Positions 60,118 through 64,000 of a DNA stretch of 64,000 bases are shown here, piece by piece. Where the stretch lies: positions 62,001-126,000 of the forward strand of contig CAWHJW010000017.1 in NCBI GenBank assembly GCA_963829725.1, in the 5' to 3' direction. The position numbers were made by a program, and so were the translations under genes. Below the pieces are notes generated by a model. That model saw nothing but the letters and a program-made list of their open reading frames with translations, did no database searches and was not told where the DNA came from. Positions within the stretch are counted from its first letter, which is position 1. The number at the start of each line of letters is the position of its first letter. The DNA comes from RYN-230 sp963829725 (GTDB taxonomy: Bacteria > Actinomycetota > Actinomycetes > Streptosporangiales > Streptosporangiaceae).

Positions 60118-61456
60118 GCCTGGCAGCTCCTGCCCGTCCCCGCCATCCCGCTGGGGCAGCCGCCGCAGCGGCGGCTGCCCCGGCTGCTGGCTGGCCTCAG
60201 TTACGACCGGCCGGTCAGCCTGGCCGACCACGAGCACTGTCATGGCCCGGTCCCGCTGCACCAGCCGGGGCATCCCGGACGGCCGGGGCGGCTGATCGAG
60301 GTGGTGGAACGCTCCGGGCTGACCGGGCGCGGCGGGGCCGGGTTCCCCACCGGCCGTAAGATGCGGTCCGTCGCCAGCCGCCGCGGCCCGGCCGCGGTCA
60401 TCGCGAACGGGGCCGAGGGAGAGCCTGGCCAGCGGCAAGGACCGGCTGCTGCTGACCCGCCTGCCGCACCTGGTGCTCGACGGGATCAGCCTCGCCGCGC
60501 AGGCAGTCGGGGCCCGGGAAGCCCACCTGGTCGTGCACCGGCGCGACGGCTGGCTCCGCGACGGCCTGCAGGCGGCGGCCGACGCCCGGTACCAGGCGGG
60601 CACCGACCCGCTGCCGATCCAGGTGACCGGCATTCCCGGCCGGTACGTGTCCAGCGAGCAGACCGCGGTCGCCGCGTTCCTGGGCGGCGGGCCCGGGAAG
60701 CCCGCGTTCACCCCGCCCCGGCTGGACGAGCGCGGCCTGCGCGGCCGCCCCACGCTGGAGAACAACGTGGAGACGCTGGCCCACCTGGCGCTGATCGCCC
60801 GGTACGGTGACGGCTGGTTCCGCAGCATCGGGCTGCCCTCGGCCACCGGGTCAGCGCTGGTCACGGTGGGCGGCACGGTCGGCCGGCCCGGCATCTACGA
60901 GATCGAGCTGGGGACCCGCATCGGGGATGTCGTGATGCTGGCCGGCGGCCCCACCGAGCAGCCGCAGGCCGTCCTGGTCGGCGGATACTTCGGCGGCTGG
61001 ATGCCGGCGGAGCACGCCTGGGGGCTGCCGCTGAGCCAGCCCACGCTGCGGGCGGCCGGAGGCGCGATGGGCGCCGGCATCCTGATCGCCCTGCCGGTGA
61101 CCTCGTGCGGCCTCGCCGAGACGGCCCGGGTGGTCCGCTACCTCGCGGAGGAGACCGCGGGCCAGTGCGGGCCCTGCGTCTTCGGCCTGCCCGCCCTGGC
61201 CGATGCGCTGGCCGACCTGGCGTACCACGGTGGCCGCGGCCGGGCGCTGGAGCAGATCGGCCGGCTCCTCCCGGTCATCGAGGGCCGCGGCGCCTGCCGC
61301 CACCCGGACGGGGCCACCCAGCTGGTGCGCAGCGCGCTGCGGACGTTCGCCGAGGATGCCCGGCGGCATGACCTCAGCGGTGCCTGCTGGGGACTGCGCC
61401 GGGAGCCGCTGCTCCCGGTGCCCGGCGATGACGAGCGGGACTGGGACTGGACATGA
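60114..61456 (+). pseudogene. NuoF/RnfC-like FMN and Fe-S protein with one frame interruption
   Basis: Homology runs GLSYDRPVSLADHEH, TGRGGAGFPTGRKMRSVASR, then one extra base near 60422 (GAGCCTGGCCAGC) moves homology to a second frame: ASGKDRLLLTRLPHLVLDG, GIPGRYVSSEQTAVAAFLGG, TLENNVETLAHLALIARYGD, EETAGQCGPCVFGLPALADA, GRGACRHPDG. The FMN/NADH-like region (GRGGAGFPTG) and CGPC...C iron-sulfur site are preserved. The 5' start is unclear, as no good start codon exists in the homologous frame; GTG at 60114 overlapping the previous stop is probable. It would take electrons from NADH or ferredoxin. Confidence 0.72.
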
Positions 61457-61668
61457 GCATCAGGCTGCGGGTCAACCCGATCACCTGCGCCGCCCACGGG
61501 ATGTGCGCCGAGCTGCTGCCCGAGGTGATCACCCTGGACCAGTGGGGCTACCCGATCCTGGCCTCCGGCCCGGTGCCCCGCCCGCTGGCCGCGCTGGCCA
61601 AGCGGGCGGCAGCCAGCTGCCCGACGCTGGCCCTGCTGATCGAGGAGACCGGGCACCGGCAGCGCTGA
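61453..61668 (+). CDS. Ferredoxin
   Basis: 71 residues with the C-x5-C...C arrangement (CAAHGMC and SCPTLAL) of 3Fe-4S type ferredoxins that serve P450s or membrane oxidoreductases. Overlaps the NuoF-like gene as ATGA. It probably shuttles electrons to or from the NuoF-like protein. Confidence 0.85.
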   Translation: MSIRLRVNPITCAAHGMCAELLPEVITLDQWGYPILASGPVPRPLAALAKRAAASCPTLALLIEETGHRQR

Positions 61669-61693
61669 GGTCAGTTGCCGCCCGGGCCGAGGG

Positions 61694-62239
61694 TCAGTTG
61701 TCGCCCGGCTCCCCGCCGTCGTCGCCAGCCCAGCCGGTCGAGGCCACCGGCACGCCGGCCTGGCAGGTGACCAGCATCCGCTCCCCCTGCTGCCCGGCGG
61801 TGAAGAACACCCGGGCCACCGGGGCGGGCCCGCGGACCACGTCCTCGGCCTGGTAGCCCTGCTGCGGGCTCCACGAGATGAGGTAGGCCCCGGCCGCCGT
61901 GCAGCTGGCCAGCACGGTCCCGCCCGCCGAGCTCAGCAGCGTCCCGGCAGGTGCGGAGGCGCCCCGTGCGGAGGACGGGGCCGCCGCCGCACCCCGGCGG
62001 CCTGCGGTGCGGGTGGGGGCAGGGGTGGCCGACGCCGAAGACGATGGCTCGGTGTCGCGGCCGCCACTGGCCAGGGCCCGGTTGACCGCGGACACGGTCA
62101 GTTGCTGGGTCGGGGTGCCCGCGATGCTCTGGCCGATGAGCGAGACCGCGGCGAGGCTGCCGCCGGTCGCCGCGCCCACCCCGACCAGCCAGGCTCCGAT
62201 ACCGAGCAGGACGCGGGTGGGCACGGGGATCATCGTCAC
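61694..62239 (-). CDS. Membrane-anchored protein with Ala/Ser/Thr linker and two-Cys outer domain
   Basis: 181 residues: one N-terminal membrane helix (RVLLGIGAWLVGVGAATGG, after a few charged residues), a disordered Ala/Ser/Pro linker, and a C-terminal domain with two cysteines (VLASCTAAGA, MLVTCQAGVP) that may form a disulfide. Divergent from the response regulator gene, so it may be its regulated target. Not recognised as a named family. Confidence 0.65.
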   Translation of the reverse strand: MTMIPVPTRVLLGIGAWLVGVGAATGGSLAAVSLIGQSIAGTPTQQLTVSAVNRALASGGRDTEPSSSASATPAPTRTAGRRGAAAAPSSARGASAPAGTLLSSAGGTVLASCTAAGAYLISWSPQQGYQAEDVVRGPAPVARVFFTAGQQGERMLVTCQAGVPVASTGWAGDDGGEPGDN

Positions 62240-62350
62240 GGGCAGCGGCCTAAGGAGGGGTTAAGCCAGTGCTAACAGCCTGGCCGGGGGGCTTCCCATG
62301 GTGCCGTGACTGGCTGCGTGAAGTGCCGTTTTCCGGATAACGTCCTGCTC

Positions 62351-63037
62351 GTGGTGCAGCTGCTGCTGGTGGAGGACGATGTCTCGATCCGTGCCGCGCT
62401 GATCCGGGCGCTCACCGAGCGGGGCCACGTGGTGACGAGTACCTCGAGCGCGATGGCCGCGCTGCAGCAGATCCATCAGGCAGCGCCAGACCTCGTCCTG
62501 CTCGACCTGGGCCTGCCCGACCTCGGCGGCTACGAGGCGCTCCGGATGCTCCGCGCGATCAGCAAGGTGCCCGTGGTCGTGATCACCGCCCGCGATGACG
62601 AGGCCACGATCATCCGGGTGCTCGACGCGGGGGCGGACGACTATGTGGTCAAGCCCTTCGGCGGCGGCCAGATCGAGGCCCGGATCCGGGCCGTGCTGCG
62701 CCGCGCCGACGCGGGCCGGCCGGAGGCCCCGGGCGCGCTCACCGTAGGGTCGCTGCGGCTGGACGCCGACGCGCACGAGGCCACCCTGGACGGGGTCCCG
62801 CTGGACCTGAGCCGGCGCGAGTTCGACCTGCTGCACTACCTGGTAGCGCACGCCGGCCAGGTGGTGACCAAGCGGGACCTGCTCACCCACGTCTGGCAGC
62901 TGCCCTACGGCGGCGCCGACAAGACCGTCAACGTGCACGTGTCGTGGCTGCGGCGCAAGCTCGGCGAGACCGCCCAGCAGCCCCGCTACCTGCACACCGT
63001 ACGCGGTGTGGGAATCAAGCTCACGGCCCCCTCATGA
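62351..63037 (+). CDS. OmpR-family response regulator
   Basis: 228 residues. Receiver domain: acidic pair VEDDVS, phosphorylatable Asp in LVLLDLGLPDLGG, Thr in VVVITARDDEATII, Lys in DDYVVKPFGG. C-terminal winged helix: RREFDLLHYLVAHAGQ, DKTVNVHVSWLRRKLGE, TVRGVGIKL. GATAAC lies nine bases before the GTG and suggests a leaderless mRNA. The kinase follows 28 bases downstream. Confidence 0.92.
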   Translation: MVQLLLVEDDVSIRAALIRALTERGHVVTSTSSAMAALQQIHQAAPDLVLLDLGLPDLGGYEALRMLRAISKVPVVVITARDDEATIIRVLDAGADDYVVKPFGGGQIEARIRAVLRRADAGRPEAPGALTVGSLRLDADAHEATLDGVPLDLSRREFDLLHYLVAHAGQVVTKRDLLTHVWQLPYGGADKTVNVHVSWLRRKLGETAQQPRYLHTVRGVGIKLTAPS

Positions 63038-63065
63038 TGGCGCGCGCTGCTGGCCCGGGCCCGCG

Positions 63066-64000
63066 ATGAGAGCGCGGATCATCCTCCTGGTCGTCGCGGT
63101 CAGCTCGATGGTGCTGATCTCCTTCCTGGTGCCGCTCGCCCTGGTGCTGCGGTCCTCGGCGGCCGACCGCGCGGTCAGCGCGGCCACGGTCCGGGCCCAG
63201 TGGATGGCCCCGCTGGTCGCCACGCTGTCCGGCGCCAGCCTGAGGCTGGCGGTGGACCGGGTCAACGCCGCCGACCGGGACCAGCCGGTGACGGTGTTCC
63301 TGCCCGGCGGGGCGGTCCTCGGCCAGCCCGCGTCCCGGTCGGCCGGGGTACGGCTGGCCGCCACCGGGCGCAGCTTCGCCACCCCCTCCCACGGCGGGGT
63401 CGAGGTGCTTGTCGCGGTGCAGGGGCTGCCCCAGGGCACCGCGGTGATCCGGGCATTCATCAGCCGCGCCCAGTTGCGGGCGGGCGTGACCCGGGCCTGG
63501 CTGATCCTGGGCGGGGTGGGGCTCGGCCTGCTGCTGCTCAGCGTGGCCGTCGCCGACCAGCTGGCCAGGTCCCAGGTGCGCACGCTGCGCGCTCTCGCGC
63601 ACGCCTCCGACCAGCTGGCCGCCGGGAACCTGGCCACCCGGGCCGCGCTGGCCGGGCCGCCGGAGATGCGGCAGGTCAGCAGGGGTCTCAACCGCCTGGC
63701 CGCGCGCATCGGCGAGCTGCTGGCCCATGAACGGGAGACCGCCGCTGACCTCTCGCACCGGCTGCGCACCCCGCTCACCGCCCTGCGGATCGACGCCGAG
63801 TCGCTGCACGACGGCACCGAGCGGGCTCAGCTGACCAGCGACGTTGACGGGCTGGAGCGGACCGTCAATGAGATCATCCGGGAAGCACGCCGGCCGGGCG
63901 GGACCGTAACCCAGCCGCGCTGCGATGCCAGCGAGGTAATCGCCGAGCGTGCCGCGTTCTGGCGCCCGCTCGCCGATGACCAGGACCGGCAGATGACGGT
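63066..64000 (+). CDS. Sensor histidine kinase (partial, cut by window end)
   Basis: The visible 311 residues show a first membrane helix at residues about 4-28 (ILLVVAVSSMVLISFLVPLA), an extracytoplasmic domain of about 110 residues, a second helix near 143-163 (LILGGVGLGLLLLSVAVAD), a HAMP linker, and the phosphoacceptor region ETAADLSHRLRTPLTALRID. The ATP-binding domain lies beyond the end. Partner of the response regulator encoded just upstream. Confidence 0.9.
   Translation, partial: MRARIILLVVAVSSMVLISFLVPLALVLRSSAADRAVSAATVRAQWMAPLVATLSGASLRLAVDRVNAADRDQPVTVFLPGGAVLGQPASRSAGVRLAATGRSFATPSHGGVEVLVAVQGLPQGTAVIRAFISRAQLRAGVTRAWLILGGVGLGLLLLSVAVADQLARSQVRTLRALAHASDQLAAGNLATRAALAGPPEMRQVSRGLNRLAARIGELLAHERETAADLSHRLRTPLTALRIDAESLHDGTERAQLTSDVDGLERTVNEIIREARRPGGTVTQPRCDASEVIAERAAFWRPLADDQDRQMT

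Overview
The window is chromosomal DNA of a very high-GC actinomycete (Actinomycetota). Supporting signs are mycothiol synthesis (mshB), the SigE/RseA sigma-anti-sigma pair, DUF3107, DUF3117, DUF6758 and DUF6113 families, a 7Fe ferredoxin fdxA next to dapC, and a WhiJ-type cluster (helix-turn-helix/DUF5753 regulator, DUF397 proteins, DUF574 methyltransferase, RsbW-like ATPase). These fit the Streptomycetales/Streptosporangiales side of the phylum. GTG starts, ATGA/GTGA overlaps and leaderless genes are common. I saw no rRNA, tRNA, CRISPR array, prophage or intact IS element.

Layout. 1-4800: decayed MFS transporter, Vsr-like nuclease read through into a DUF6912 protein, HAD hydrolase, small membrane protein, coupled small ORF and PolX-type PHP enzyme, SDR. 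4821-4880: perfect bidirectional hairpin. 4914-8855 (minus): amino-sugar operon akr-nagA-SIS deaminase/isomerase-HAD phosphatase joined mostly by GTGA overlaps. 9000-17412: dihydrolipoamide-dehydrogenase-like flavoprotein without redox cysteines, TetR, DUF3107, ferritin-like protein, DEAD-box helicase with a long leader, alpha/beta hydrolase, RecB-type nuclease and MBL protein. 17443-20371: MarC remnant, secreted lipoprotein, PHP phosphoesterase and an epimerase remnant. 20462-28876: DUF6758, NUDIX, PPOX-like, ApbC/Mrp, TatB and the envelope-stress operon sigE-rseA-rseB (rseB frameshifted, no htrA), then O-methyltransferase, PepA and DUF3117. 29303-33713: enoyl-CoA hydratase and the WhiJ-type regulatory cluster, with related operator-like sequences before three genes and a candidate small RNA. 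33714-38527: Tag glycosylase, DivIVA-like membrane protein, LOG protein, lysozyme-like secreted protein, fdxA-dapC. 38614-47343: Uma2 nuclease, cysteinyl-tRNA synthetase, ddaH-rocD arginine pair, flavin reductase, DUF6113, mshB, S9 peptidase. 47490-51087: sdhCAB. 51257-53357: two tandem uppP copies, the second frameshifted. 53358-53953: acyltransferase remnant and a perfect 30-bp palindrome. 53954-57694: typA and a frameshifted potassium channel with two RCK modules. 57921-61668: a five-gene membrane electron-transfer cluster (Pro/Ala-rich membrane protein, ApbE, ferric-reductase-like cytochrome, NuoF/RnfC-like protein, ferredoxin). 61694-64000: membrane protein, response regulator and sensor kinase, the last cut by the window end.

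Cross-cutting points. Four otherwise well-conserved genes carry a single one-base frameshift (rseB, second uppP, potassium channel, NuoF-like), all in C/G-rich runs. This could be real decay, slippage, or assembly error, and should be resolved before functional conclusions. The most system-like elements are the WhiJ-type cluster with a shared operator and sRNA candidate, and the electron-transfer cluster with its flavinyl transferase but no recognisable FMN-acceptor domain.
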